Counted from the first letter of the stretch, positions 21,096 to 31,595 are shown. The stretch: 64,000 bases of DNA from Rachicladosporium sp. CCFEE 5018 (GCA_002077045.2 KZ111151.1:1135473-1199472); one strand, 5' to 3'. The notes: generated from the sequence alone by a model not told the origin. Program-made: numbers and translations.

Positions 21096-23018
21096 ATGCC
21101 CGAACGACCTCTCACAGTCGCCGCCTACGCCGCCGGCGCATCCCTGGCAGCAGCAACGCTCGTCTACGTCTTCGGCCCAACCTACTTCTTCGATGATGAG
21201 GCTGCCAACAGCTCGCGCAGTGGGCGTAAGAAAGGCGTCGTCGGACTGTCCAACCCGGCAAACGACTGCTTCATCAACTCTGTCCTGCAATCGCTCGCTG
21301 GGTTGCCAGAGTTGCGTCTATACCTGATCAGGGAAATGCACTGGCGACAGCTGGATGGCGCACCGCTATACGAGGATCTGACGGCCGCGCTCGAGGAGGG
21401 AAAGAAGAAGGATGGGGTGCAAGTGCCGGAGTGGAAACTGCTGGGCTTGCAGAGGGGGTTGATTACAGCGGGGCTGAAAGATGTGCTGGATGCGTTGAAT
21501 GAGCGGCCGATTTACAAAAAGACCATCTCGGCGCAGAGCTTTGTGAGGGTGGTGGAGGAGGCTTTCCGGACGAGAGTCAGCAGGTATCAGCAGGATGCGC
21601 AGGAGTTCTTGCAGATTGTCACGGAGAGGCTGGCGGACGAGCATAGTGCGGGGCGGCGAGTGAGGATGAGGAAGAAGGCTAGGCGGAGGAATGAAGGTGT
21701 AGAGGCAGGGCAGGTGCAGGCGAGCGTAGAGAATCAGTCAACGGCAGGCACACTGGAGGCTTCTGAGGAGACGATCAAGGCGCCGAAACTCCAGATCTCA
21801 GTGAACGGACCCAGGGATTCGGCGCACGACCCGCCCACCGAAGCGAACTCGACAATCGAATCCGAATCTGATCGCGTAGACTCCGGCGCCGACATCCCAG
21901 AAAAGGATCTGGACACCGAGCCGGTCGTCTTCCCTTTGGAAGGCAAACTCGAATCGCAAGTCGAATGCACGCATTGCCACTTCAAGCCCAAGCCTTCTGT
22001 CTCCTCCTTCGTGACGCTGACCTTGAATGTGCCGAACGAGAAGACCTCCACAAGCCTGAACGATTGCTTCGATGGTATGCTCAAGGTGGAGCATATAGAC
22101 GACTATAGCTGCGATCGCTGTCGGCTGGAATACGCTCTGCAGCTGAATGCGCGGCAGCTGAATCGCCAGCCCTCAGCCTCTGAGCGTACCAGGCTAGAGG
22201 AGGAGAGACACGTGCTCGAGCACACCCTAGCAACAGATCCCGAGTCCCCGCCCAAGGACTTTAAGCTTCCAGACTCGACCACAACGCCCAAACGCCGTAT
22301 AACACGGCACACGGGCATCGCCTCTTTTCCACGCGTTCTGGCGATCCACCTTAGCCGCTCAGTCTGGGATCGGCAAACGAATTCGTCGAAGAACATCTCC
22401 AAAGTCGCTTTCCCGGAGACGCTACCTCTGGGCGGATTGCTAGATCGGAAAACGTACCGCCTCATGTCTGTCGTGACGCATAAGGGCGGGCATAACAGCG
22501 GCCACTACGAGACGTTTCGACGGCAGTGGCTGAGTCCGCCATACTCCACGCCTACCAACATGGGTAAAGGGGGCATTTATAGCATTCAAGGGAGCCCCGC
22601 AGCCAGTCCGAGGATCTCTGCTGCGCCTAGTCCGAGACTGTCGGGCAATACCGCTGCCTCACCCACGACCCTCGAACAGAATTCCACGAACACCACGTCG
22701 ACTACATCGTCGCACTCCCTGCATCGCCTCTCCCTCGACCCTTCGCGCCGAGGGCCTCCGCCCAGTATACCCCTAGACGCTATTCCCACGCCTGGCTTAC
22801 CGGAGCCGCCTGCTGAGAGGGAGGCTGCGCGGCCGGCTAGCAGGAGAGAAAGCGTCGCTGCGAAGGCTCTTGGGCTGGGCAGGAAGCGGAAGGTGCAGCA
22901 GAGATGGTGGCGCATCAGTGACGACAAGATCAAGGAGAGCAAGACGAGCGATGTGATCGGCATGCAAAGGGAGGTGTACTTGCTCTTCTACGAGCAGGTA
23001 GAGGAAGGAGCGGAGTAG
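21096..23018 (+). CDS. UBP16: Ubiquitin-specific protease, Ubp16-like, membrane-anchored
   Basis: 640 aa, single exon. Cysteine protease that removes ubiquitin from proteins. An N-terminal hydrophobic segment (residues about 8-30, ending in VYVFGPTYFF) is placed like the outer-mitochondrial-membrane anchor of yeast Ubp16 and human USP30. The Cys box is GLSNPANDCFINSVLQSL (Cys58), with the QDAQEFLQIV motif after it. The His box is GGHNSGHYETF (His470). Two CxxC pairs (CTHC and CDRC) match the zinc-ribbon position in the USP fingers. A charged low-complexity insert separates the Cys box from the rest of the domain, and a Ser/Pro-rich insert (about 495-590) precedes the last strand (VYLLFYEQ). 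The oxyanion/catalytic residues seen are intact, so activity is expected. Mitochondrial location is inferred. Confidence 0.88.
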   Translation: MPERPLTVAAYAAGASLAAATLVYVFGPTYFFDDEAANSSRSGRKKGVVGLSNPANDCFINSVLQSLAGLPELRLYLIREMHWRQLDGAPLYEDLTAALEEGKKKDGVQVPEWKLLGLQRGLITAGLKDVLDALNERPIYKKTISAQSFVRVVEEAFRTRVSRYQQDAQEFLQIVTERLADEHSAGRRVRMRKKARRRNEGVEAGQVQASVENQSTAGTLEASEETIKAPKLQISVNGPRDSAHDPPTEANSTIESESDRVDSGADIPEKDLDTEPVVFPLEGKLESQVECTHCHFKPKPSVSSFVTLTLNVPNEKTSTSLNDCFDGMLKVEHIDDYSCDRCRLEYALQLNARQLNRQPSASERTRLEEERHVLEHTLATDPESPPKDFKLPDSTTTPKRRITRHTGIASFPRVLAIHLSRSVWDRQTNSSKNISKVAFPETLPLGGLLDRKTYRLMSVVTHKGGHNSGHYETFRRQWLSPPYSTPTNMGKGGIYSIQGSPAASPRISAAPSPRLSGNTAASPTTLEQNSTNTTSTTSSHSLHRLSLDPSRRGPPPSIPLDAIPTPGLPEPPAEREAARPASRRESVAAKALGLGRKRKVQQRWWRISDDKIKESKTSDVIGMQREVYLLFYEQVEEGAE

Positions 23019-23400
23019 GACTGTGAAGTGAAAAGGAGTGGGCATCGGGACTCATACGATCATTCTGACTTTAGCGTGGCGTTCTGGCGTTCGACTGAGG
23101 CTCTGTCATCTTGTAGATATTCGTAGTCGTCAAGCGACTCCATGGCAGTCGCAACCCGCTGCAAAATATCTGCGCGGAACATTTCGTTTCATACGCATTC
23201 ACTCACCTCCATGTCCGTGGTCCTTGCGCCGCCCAGGCTGCTTCACGCAGTACCCTTCGGCCTGACAGATTCGCTTCCCGTAATCTCAATGCCCTCCCTC
23301 CACCGTCATCACTCTACTCCACCCCACCCTGCCCCTGCCCTCCCCAGCCATAACCTCATTCCTCTCCTCACCCCTCACTGAACTCATCCCCTCAACCCTC
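23019..23400. other. Convergent intergenic, UBP16 and TMA7
   Basis: 382 bp, C-rich toward TMA7; no gene, RNA or repeat recognised. Confidence 0.4.
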
Positions 23401-23712
23401 TCATTTCTTCCCACTCTTCTTTATCCCCTGACTCCCCGTATTCAGCGGTCCCTTACTGCTGCCAGCCTTCTTAGCCAGTTCCTCCTTGGCTTTCTTGTCC
23501 GCTATTTGCTTGAGTTTGAAGGCCTTGTCTTCTTCGTCTTCTTCACCTGCCGGCTTCTTTTTGGGCTTCTTGTTGTGAATTGGGTTCGTGCCGGCTGTGA
23601 GGGGGAGGAGGGGGTTAGTTGGGGGCACGTAGTGGGGTGGAGACAAGGGAAGCGGGGTGGAGGGATAGTGTGGAGGGGGAGGGAGGAACGAACTGCCGGC
23701 GCCGGACGGCAT
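23401..23712 (-). CDS. TMA7: Translation machinery-associated protein 7, 2 exons
   Basis: Very small ribosome-associated protein. Exon 1 is only 19 nt (23712-23694, MPSGAG), then a 99-bp intron (GTTCGT...CCAACTAAC...CACAG), then exon 2 (23594-23401). The spliced protein is 70 aa (yeast Tma7 is 64). The family signature is clear: lysine-rich N-terminal half (HNKKPKKK), EEDEEDKAFKLKQ..KKAKEEL, and the near-invariant end KGPLNTGSQGIKKSGKK. Without splicing, the frame reads through the intron as a Pro-rich stretch, which is not real sequence. The GTTCGT donor is unusual but is used again in the deaminase gene. It is divergent from the cyclin gene. Confidence 0.9.
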   Translation of the reverse strand: MPSGAGSSFLPPPPHYPSTPLPLSPPHYVPPTNPLLPLTAGTNPIHNKKPKKKPAGEEDEEDKAFKLKQIADKKAKEELAKKAGSSKGPLNTGSQGIKKSGKK

Positions 23713-24149
23713 CTTGGGAGAAGAGAAGGAGAAGAGAGGTCGGAGAAGGATGCGCTGGCCTGGTAGGGTTGTACGAAGGAAGGAGTGTTCGCAGGCAGGC
23801 GTAAGAATATTCGAACGCATGCGACATTGCTGGCGGACTTGCCTTATTAGTGACCGTGATATAAACTGCGCAGTCAGTATCAGATATTGCGCATCGATCA
23901 ACTTCACTGTCGGGAATGCCAACGCCTTCACATTGATAATATATATCGCTTCGCTATTGTAGACTCACTGTCGCATCACTGCATGCTCCCTTTGGTCATG
24001 CCCGGCATCAGTCGGAGAATCACAGTACACTCACCCACTTTCCGCCGATGAGAGCCGCGCCGGCGCATTGCTCTCCACTGTCGACCACTACACCAATACT
24101 CCCGCCCTAGGCACAGCATTCCGATTCCTCCATCGCACACTCACCGACT
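23713..24149. promoter_or_regulatory. Divergent promoter region, TMA7 and cyclin (copy A)
   Basis: 437 bp between divergent start codons. Unit A of the duplication begins inside it at 24043, so only the cyclin-proximal 107 bp is present before copy B of the cyclin. Confidence 0.45.
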
Positions 24150-25514
24150 ATGCCGCCCCCATCAGCAACCCACCATCTTCCGCCATCCCACCCTGCCCAG
24201 CGCACCCGTCCAAAATCCCCCAATCGCGTCCTCGCCGAGGCCGAAGCGCAATGGACCTTCACGCCGGCCGAGCTCGCAAACACGCCCTCGATTCAGGACG
24301 GTCTTAGTCCTGCCGAGGAGAAAGACATCCGCACCAAGGGCGTGAACTTCATACTTCAAGTCGGGATCCTGCTGAAGCTCCCGCAACTCACTCTAAGTAC
24401 GGCTGCGACGTTTTTCCAACGATTTCTGATGCGAAGTAGCTTGAAAGGGGTCAGAGATGGGGTGCCAAAGCTGCACCACTACCAGAGCGCAGCTGTAGCG
24501 TTGTTTCTAGCGACGAAAGTCGAGGAAAGCTGCAGAAAGATGAAGGAGATCGTGCTAGCCTGCTGTCGCATCGCACAGAAGAACCCCAACCTGATCATCG
24601 ACGAGCAGAGCAAAGACTTCTGGAAATGGCGCGACTGCATTCTCCACAGCGAGGACGTAATGCTAGAAGTCCTCTGCTTTGACCTCACAGTCGAGTCCCC
24701 ACATCGCCAGCTCTTCGACATGCTGAAGTACTACGGCCAGCAACACAACAAGCCGTTTCGAAACGCGTCGTGGGCGTTCGTCTCCGACTCCGCGAATACG
24801 ATGCTGTGCTTGCTTTGTTCTAGTAGGACGATTGCGGCTGCGGCTTTCTACAACGCGTGTAGAGTCACGGATGTGCAGATTCCGGATGATAAGATGGGAC
24901 GGCCGTGGTGGGAGGGCGCGCAGGTCAAGATCGGGGATGTGAGGATGGCGTTGGAGTATATGCGGACGCATTACGTAGAGGCTAATGGGGCGAATGGGAA
25001 GAATGGGCAGGGTGTTGATGGAGGGGAGGGGGATCGGAGTATCTATGCTGGACTGAGCACGCCGTTGGATATGACGGACGAGCACGACGGAACGAGGCTC
25101 AGGCCGAACGGAGCATCGGTATCGCCGGTACAGGCTTCGCAAAACCAATTGCTCGCGCCAGGAAGCGAGCGGCGACTGTCAAATGCGAGCTCAATTGGCC
25201 AGAAGCGTGCGCACGAAGACGAAGCGCCAGCCGAGACGAACGGCATTACTACGAATGGCGTTCACCGAGCTGGCTCACAACGACCACAAGAGAGCAAGCG
25301 CATCAAGCTCGAGCCTGAAAGCAATGGCCAAGCACCAAATGGAGCACGAGACTCGCCCGCTGCACACGACCTCCGCGTCACCGAGGAGAAGCTACGGGTG
25401 CAGAATGGGAACCGGCAGAACGAAGCCGATGTCCGCGAGACGCTGCCTGTTGAACCTACACCTGTAGTGAAGCAAGACGATGCAGGTAGTGAAGAGGGCG
25501 AAGTGGAGGAGTAG
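24150..25514 (+). CDS. pch1: Cyclin-T/Pch1-like cyclin, copy A
   Basis: 454 aa, single exon. Partner cyclin of a Cdk9-type kinase (P-TEFb), which phosphorylates the RNA polymerase II CTD and Spt5 in the nucleus. The N-terminal cyclin box starts with QWTFTPAELANTPSIQDGLS and includes RTKGVNFILQVGILLKLPQLT, FFQRFLMR and ALFLATKVEESCRKMKEI. The second box has WRDCILHSEDVMLEVLCFDLTVESPH and CSSRTIAAAAFYNACR. These follow the order and spacing I expect of S. pombe Pch1; yeast Bur2 and Ctk2 are more distant alternatives. The C-terminal 170 residues are Asn/Gly/Glu-rich and probably disordered, ending EEGEVEE. It differs from copy B at six residues that I can count. Confidence 0.85.
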   Translation: MPPPSATHHLPPSHPAQRTRPKSPNRVLAEAEAQWTFTPAELANTPSIQDGLSPAEEKDIRTKGVNFILQVGILLKLPQLTLSTAATFFQRFLMRSSLKGVRDGVPKLHHYQSAAVALFLATKVEESCRKMKEIVLACCRIAQKNPNLIIDEQSKDFWKWRDCILHSEDVMLEVLCFDLTVESPHRQLFDMLKYYGQQHNKPFRNASWAFVSDSANTMLCLLCSSRTIAAAAFYNACRVTDVQIPDDKMGRPWWEGAQVKIGDVRMALEYMRTHYVEANGANGKNGQGVDGGEGDRSIYAGLSTPLDMTDEHDGTRLRPNGASVSPVQASQNQLLAPGSERRLSNASSIGQKRAHEDEAPAETNGITTNGVHRAGSQRPQESKRIKLEPESNGQAPNGARDSPAAHDLRVTEEKLRVQNGNRQNEADVRETLPVEPTPVVKQDDAGSEEGEVEE

Positions 25515-26377
25515 AGTTCTCTGCGGGACCTCGAGCGCATTGCGCAGGAGTGCGACGCTAGTCTTTGATTGCGGCGTAACCTGAGGCAGGATATGAAAGG
25601 TTTTGAATGCATAGCGATGGGGTACATGCGATTTGGCACCGTAGTCATGGCGGGGTTTGTGGACTTGTATGCTAGCGAGTAACGGAAAGGGCGATAAGAT
25701 ACCCAGGACAGGACATAGAATGGAGTCAGTGGTAAACCTTTGTGAGCATCGAAACGTTTGGCACGATCGTGAAGCTTGGTTGATGAATACCCCACGAGTC
25801 GACCCCTGGTGGCGCTTGGAGTCAACATATCTGTAGCCCTAAGGGTGACTAGTAATCGACGAGTGCATATGTCACGTGCATGAATGTTCACAACTTCACG
25901 ACCGGGCCTCAGTCCGCTGGGGAGAGATACGGAATCGACGCCGACTAGCGTACTTTCGACATCAGTCCAATCGCGCCTTCTCTTCCGATTCCAACTTGAC
26001 AATGCACCTTTGGATGAACGCATAATCAGACTCCTTCGCCTGCTGAAATTCGACCTGCCTCACGCCAGATCAATCACGTATCCTTTCCAATGAGCGCGAG
26101 TCCAAATTTCTCCACCTTGCCACGGCTGCCGGAAAGCGTAGGTGTTGGTCGGATTTTCCTTCAATTCCCTGGACAATCCTCTGAGAAGATTCATTGTCCA
26201 GCTTTCGGACGTGATCTCCCATCAATACTCTTGTATCGCAACAGCCGAAAGCCTTCGAGACCCAGGCGTCATGGTACTCAAAATGAGCTAAGCCTGAACC
26301 TCCATGGACGGACTCCTCATGCATAACGTCAGTGTCTGAAAGGGTGAACAGCGCCGTGCCGTGACCTCGACGTACTC
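25515..26377. other. Intergenic between cyclin and Asteroid-type gene, copy A
   Basis: 863 bp with no supported gene. Its second half is one of the most diverged parts of the duplication relative to 43986-44851, with substitutions and small indels around 25,885 and 26,070-26,200. Confidence 0.5.
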
Positions 26378-28106
26378 ATGGGTATCCCCGGGCTTACTGC
26401 TCGACTCTCCGGTCGAGGACGCATTGTCACATTGGCATACCCGACCGAGACCACGCCATCACCGTCAGAGCAGCAGACACAGCTTCCAGATGCTCTGATC
26501 GTCGATGGTCCAAGTCTCGCCTACTACATACACAAAGCGATGCGGACATCAGCCTCATCGGACAGCAGCACCGGTCCCTCACCCGGGTATCGTGCTCTTG
26601 GAGCTCGGATCGTTGAATTGCTCAATGAAATGGAGAAGACCGGCATGCGAATGTAGGACTCTATGCCTAATGAAGATCATGTGGAAGCTGACATCACTCC
26701 GCAGAGAGGCAATATACTTTGATGGTGTACTCCCTGGCCATAAGCTAGATACGAGAATCTCGAGGATGAAGCAGAACGTGAGCTACCTCCGCAAAGCCGT
26801 GCTCGGCGATGTGAGAGAAGCTCGAATGCCGGACCCCCCTTTTCTGGTGCCTGCTATGCTCCAAGCTCTGCTAGAGAGCAAGTATGCGAGCCTCGTACAG
26901 GTTGTGCCGGCTGAAGCCGACGACTACTGTGCACTGCACGCCAAGCGAGTCGATGCAGGAGGGCTCAGCCGACCTCTGATCCTGACCGACGATTCCGATA
27001 TGTTCGTTTTGGACATCGGTCGGAGCTCAGGCATACTCTACCTGAGCAGTCTCGCACGCTTGGACACACTTCACGGCTTCCGGTATACCGCCGATATGTA
27101 CTGTCCCGGAGATATTGCCTCTGCTGCTGGTGTGCGCGACCTTAAACAGGCAGCGTACTATATGAAGGTCGATAAAAAGATGACGTTCGATGCTGCAATT
27201 GCAAAGGTCTTTCGCACAGGAAGCGAGACCTATGAAGGGTACGCATCGTTCTGTCACAAGATTGCCACACCTCCTGCAAGCTCGGATCACCTGTCAACAG
27301 CAGTCGTTGATCACCTGCGACGAATGGATCCTCGCATAGCAGAGGTGGCTTATCAGGCGTTACTGCCCGGTACTCGAGCGGATCCAGAGGTCATCAACGC
27401 TTCCTTGCCAATGCTCTACGAAGATGCAACCCGATTTTCCGTCTGGAAGGTGGGCCACGATATTCGCAATCTGGCACACCGCATCATGCTCTCGCAGGGG
27501 TCGGGTCGATGCGTTGTACATGAGTACAGCCGTCGAGGTGAAGGGATTGGCCACAGTGTCGAGGAACGTACCGCATCTTGGCAGGACGAGTTGTCGGAAG
27601 TGTTGGAGTGGCTGACCGCAAGTATTTTGCAAGCGCCACTCGGCGCTTCGCCAGCGCAGCGATGGCAGTATGTTGGCACGGTCATAGCACTGCGTTTCTA
27701 CACCGAGTACTATGCTGAGCCCATCACGTATGAGCGCACGGTGACAGTGTTAACGAAAGCCGAGCCCAGCGACTGGCTTGATGTTCATATTTCTGGCATG
27801 GTACAGGCTGCAGTCTATTCTGTAACAATGTTGAAACAGTTTCTGGATCTCCACGCGGTTCAGGGCATTATAGATGGAGATCTGACACGACTTCATAGCT
27901 TGCTCGTGGACATGCCCGGTATAGCTGAGCTGTTCGAGCGCAGTGACACGGACACGGTGGGCTTTTGGAAGACTTCCGCTGAGAGGTCGGTGGCTATGTT
28001 GGTACCGTTCGAAGAAGCAAACGATGATGAGATGGAGAAGAGTGACGATGAGAGCGAGTATGCGGGTACGATAGGCAGTAATCCATACAGCTTGCTTGCT
28101 CGTTGA
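26378..28106 (+). CDS. Asteroid-type XPG/FEN domain protein, copy A, 2 exons
   Basis: Exons are 26378-26652 and 26705-28106, joined by a 52-bp intron (GTAGGA...AGCTGAC...CGCAG, phase 2); 558 aa. The N terminus MGIPGLTARL and LIVDGPSLAYYIHKA are the XPG N-terminal signature. After the splice come AIYFDGVLPGHKLDTR.SRMKQ, PFLVPAMLQAL, VPAEADDYCA and LILTDDSDMFVLDIG, the acidic metal-binding series of the XPG-I part. The remainder matches the Asteroid pattern rather than Fen1, Exo1 or Rad2. Asteroid proteins are nuclease-like with poorly known roles, so activity is not asserted although the acidic residues are present. The tail is acidic (EEANDDEMEKSDDESE). Confidence 0.8.
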
Positions 28107-28528
28107 CGCGCTACTCGACTATCATCCGACCGACGATCTCTCGCAAGACTGAAGTCCGCCTGGCCAAGATCCTCGCTGCTCAACGACTAAGCTTTATCGT
28201 ACACTCTACTGGTCCTCCGTATGCGACTGTACTCAGGTCGGAATTCTACTCTCCGTCAGACCCGGGTCGCGCGATCCTTTTCCGGCTAACATCCGAGCCA
28301 TCAATTCGAGAGCGGGCGTACAGGACGCGAGCGTTGTCGTACCGCGCTGCGTCGCAAAGATCATGATGTGTCGAACGTCCCTGCCATCCCAGTCAGGCAG
28401 TTCGGTCCTGGTTTCGCAAGTCGCCAGAGTAAAAAGCTGGTAGCTATGTGGTGGTGACATTACAGCCAGGAGGAAGGTCGGCATGATAGCCAATAGAACA
28501 TATTTACCGCCGGTACGATGCCTTGCCC
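28107..28528. other. Convergent intergenic, copy A
   Basis: 422 bp between two 3' ends; no gene seen. It is poorly conserved against 46581-47001, with many substitutions and indels, as expected of unconstrained DNA. Confidence 0.45.
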
Positions 28529-29104
28529 TCACCCTCCGAACATGCCTCTTGCCATGCTAATACTCTTCCGCCAGCTCCGGTTGGTCGACATGCTTGGCCT
28601 TGGTTTTGTGATGCTCCTCACCCCTGCGCTGCTTGGGCTTTGTTCGCGCGGTGTACCAGGGTAGTACTTCGAAGCACTAGGCAGGAGCTCGTGCGGTGGC
28701 ATGGTCAAGTACATGTTTAGTCTCTCGTTTCGATCGCGATCCATCTGGCCGCGTGTACTGGCTACCGTACTTGTACGGCTCAGCGACAACGACAACGACC
28801 CAAGAGAACCGGCGCTGTCGCTACGCTGCTGCCGTGTAAAGCCCAGGATCGGCGATGCTGGTGTGGACGCAACCGATGAGCTGGACGAAGAGGTGCCGCC
28901 GAACAGGCGATGAGTCGAGTCCAAGGTACCGTGCTCGGACGTGGAGTTGCACCAAGGGCATGAGTCCATCCGCCGTTCCCAGCCTTCGAGACGTAGCTTA
29001 GCAGGACAATTGGCGAGGTTGTGGTCGTCCTTGCAGGGCTTGATGAGCTCATACCAGCGATGAGCGCAGTCTTGAGTCGAGACGTTGAGGCCAGCGACGC
29101 ACAT
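28529..29104 (-). CDS. Small Cys/Ser-rich protein of unknown function, copy A
   Basis: 191 aa, function not recognised. The N-terminal third has five Cys and a His in a ring-like layout (MCVAGLN, C.HRWYELIKPC, NLANCPAKLRLEGWE, SCPWCN), suggesting a small zinc-binding or disulfide module. The rest is Ser/Thr/Pro-rich with basic patches (PRPSMSTNRSWRKS) and is probably disordered. The reading frame is kept in both copies. A hexanucleotide microsatellite gives SLSLSLSR here and SLSLSR in copy B, the whole length difference. Start is the only reasonable ATG, just before the Cys block. The upstream 250 bp are unusually similar between copies. Confidence 0.65.
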   Translation of the reverse strand: MCVAGLNVSTQDCAHRWYELIKPCKDDHNLANCPAKLRLEGWERRMDSCPWCNSTSEHGTLDSTHRLFGGTSSSSSSVASTPASPILGFTRQQRSDSAGSLGSLSLSLSRTSTVASTRGQMDRDRNERLNMYLTMPPHELLPSASKYYPGTPREQSPSSAGVRSITKPRPSMSTNRSWRKSISMARGMFGG

Positions 29105-29943
29105 GGTGGCGACTTGATATTCCTTGGAAGTCGCGGTGAGTTTGGTGGCAGAACAAGAAGTGATTTCGAGCGCTGGTGTCGAAGGTATAAAACTGTTCGA
29201 TCACACCACCGAGAGAGGCACTGCAGGTAGTTTAGATAGATGGCGGATCGTCCGGGACTGTGCGACTGCAACTGCTGATAGATCACTAAAGCCACTGTTA
29301 TATCTATCGGATCATGTACGCCACGGCAAGCAGTCAGGATTACAGGCACTCAGTCAGCAGCCAGCGCACGCCCACGTTGTCGATAAGGGAAGAGTGAGAC
29401 GTGGGAAGCAGACAGCGCATGGACACCGCCTTATCACGGGTCCTGCGATTTGCTTCTACATCACGTTTATGCCTGTCACTGCGTTCGCGTGGCATCGCGT
29501 ACGTCTCCGAATCATTCTAGTGCCGTTAGATCTGTGTCCCGGTATGCCGGTTTACTAGTCGAACTAGGGAGAGCTAAGGACGAGAGCCGGGAGTAGCGTT
29601 CCAGATCCCTTGGGTGTGGGTCTGACGACATGCATTTCGAAGATAATTCGTCTCTATTACTCTAAGAGCAGGAATGTGACATTTCTAACGCTACATATCG
29701 CACCTCAAGATCCGTGGTCACAATATGCATGTGTTGGCAGCATCGTCAAGATAGCCGAGCCAAGATTTCAAACATGCGGTTCGTGACACCCCAGCGCCGC
29801 GGGATGCGCTTCATGCATGCACGCCTCTAGTCGGACGCACCGGACTTCCTTCCACACCGCATCTTCTACTCACTAATCCATGGTCATCGGCAATGATCTT
29901 TGATGTCCGGGCTGGCACTGTTGGTGGGATCTAGAACTCGCTA
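29105..29943. promoter_or_regulatory. Conserved upstream region of the Cys/Ser-rich gene, copy A
   Basis: 839 bp without a supported gene. About 29,215-29,445 differs from copy B at only two positions or so, much less than the flanks, although its open frame has no ATG at its head and changes amino acids freely elsewhere. It could be promoter or 5' UTR. Confidence 0.4.
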
Positions 29944-30935
29944 AGTGGGGAGAGTCGAGTCCACCGAGTTGATGCCCCCGCACGTGGGAACACAAGCATG
30001 AGATTCCGCTGTGGATCGAGTGTTTGCTACCGCTAAAACGATTGAGAGTATGCTGGATTTGCTTGATGACTATAGAGACCTTTCGGCATCGAACGGCACC
30101 ACCCAGTGCGACGCAGGACAATACTGTGAATGGCCTGTACGGCAGTGCGTCAATATATCGAATCGCTCACGACGCGCTGCGCGAGCTCACCGATGCGCAT
30201 TACTCCATGCTAAGACACTCCTCCACTCAGCAAGGCTTTCAATTGCCGAGAACGCTCTGTCCATCTCGACTCGTCTACTGTGAAGATGATATCCATGAGG
30301 CGGCGCCTGGCGACTTTAGACATCGGAAAATTTGCCTCACGGCACTGTCTTCGCACTGCCCAAGCTCGATGATCTGTCCGCGCAGCTCGTCGATATATCG
30401 GGGGCTGGCGATCTTGTGTTGCCAAGGCACTGTCCACGGCCGATCTGGTTTCTGCACCAATCTCAGGCCTCCCACAGCGCGCGCGATTCTGCGTATCGAA
30501 GATGTGATCGACGACCACAGCGCTGACGTAGAGGTAAGCTACAAGGTCAACCATGTGAGACTTGTGATCGTGGCCAAGCAGCTGCAGGACATCATTCGCG
30601 GGACAGGCTGACAGCATGCACAACTTTGCGAGCCCGATCTCAAGGAGATCACATCAGGACTGCAGCATGTTGCAGCCAACGCTCGACTGCTTGACCTGCG
30701 TCGCTCGCGGTGACGAACCACCCTCAGTTGTGATCAAGTGGTGCTGTCGTGTTGCCATCTGGTCCACAGAGTTCGCAATTCTTCAATAATCGAGTTGTTC
30801 TACGTGTGGTCGGCATTTGGTCGGCGCGTATTTGGCCACTTGACCAGTCCTTGCCGGCTGTCCACACACGTCCCAGACGAGGCAGATATCAAGGCGTTGC
30901 TTGCCGGACGAGGTGGTCCATCACGCATCTCATGA
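29944..30935 (+). pseudogene. Decayed coding region of unknown family, copy A
   Basis: Pieces that read like protein sit in successive different frames with no convincing introns between them: AKTIESMLDLLDDYRDLSAS, then GLYGSASIYRIAHDALREL..HYSMLRHSS, then FALPKLDDLSAQLVDI, then RIEDVIDDHSADVEVSY and LVIVAKQLQDIIRG, and finally DEADIKALLAGRGGPSR just before the end. In copy A a TGA interrupts the first piece where copy B has AGA; copy B has stops elsewhere. I do not recognise the family. A real gene with several short introns cannot be excluded. Confidence 0.35.
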
Positions 30936-30977
30936 GCCGAGTAGAAGTAGCATTGCGACCCATGGTGTGCACGGCCT

Positions 30978-31382
30978 TCACAGCACTCCGTCGTGCTCGC
31001 CAGGTAGTCGCTTCACGCGCTTCTGCTCCCAGTTATCTAAATCTTTCGCAGCAAGTTTCTGTTGCTCTTGTTAGTGCATGGTCATCGTAATAGTGTTGAA
31101 CCAGTCTGTACCCACGTAGTATTCCTCCTTCATGTCCACCTTCCGCTTGTCCTTGCCAATCCCTAACCGCTCATCCTCTGTCATCTGCCGTACTTTGCGA
31201 TCATGTCGTTCGTAGCGTAGCGCCGTTGCTGGCGTCAGAAAGAAGCTGCCGAGTACCATCGTGGCAATGAAGGGAAGGCCGAACAGAGCGAATGGGTGCT
31301 TCGACAATGCTGAGCGATATCGCGCTGGTATAGATCCCTGATATGAAGACGGACGAAAGGGTTTCGAGGGAAAGGCTGGCAT
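30978..31382 (-). CDS. COX16: Cytochrome c oxidase assembly factor Cox16, copy A, 2 exons
   Basis: Small inner-mitochondrial-membrane protein needed for complex IV assembly. Exons are 31382-31116 and 31058-30978, joined by a 57-bp intron (GTGGGT...GCACTAAC...AACAG, phase 0); 115 aa. The transmembrane segment and signature are KHPFALFGLPFIATMVLGSFFLTPATALRYERHDRKV. Splicing replaces a false tail and stop with KLAAKDLDNWEQKRVKRLPGE and a proper C terminus. The first exon alone would run to a stop at 31071 and lose this conserved end. The protein is identical in copy B. It is divergent from the ATR gene across 213 bp. Confidence 0.92.
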
Positions 31383-31595
31383 CGTGTAGACACAGTTGCA
31401 GCCTAGTTGATAATGCTCGAACGAGCGTTGGCGATAAAGTAAAGGTGGAGTCCGCAAATTGACGCCACGTGATCGCGCGCCGAAGTCGCGCACCTTCACC
31501 TTTGGGATGTTCTGCCTGCGAACTCGACACATCCACTTCGCCATATAAACTTACAACAGCGATCAGACGATACTCAGGTAGACGATGGTCGAGGC
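31383..31595. promoter_or_regulatory. Bidirectional COX16/ATR promoter, copy A
   Basis: 213 bp between divergent start codons (222 bp in copy B). The COX16-proximal half is heavily substituted between copies, whereas the ATR-proximal part around 31,555-31,595 is nearly unchanged. No TATA box is obvious. Confidence 0.6.

Noticed and set aside
21734..22084. Long antisense frames opposite UBP16, ATR, the channel and other genes
   Set aside because: They mirror codon bias of the real genes on the other strand and lack motifs.
29124..29558. 144-codon frame present at the same place in both copies
   Set aside because: It starts at TTG rather than ATG, and A/B differences change amino acids freely; conservation reflects overall DNA similarity of the copies.
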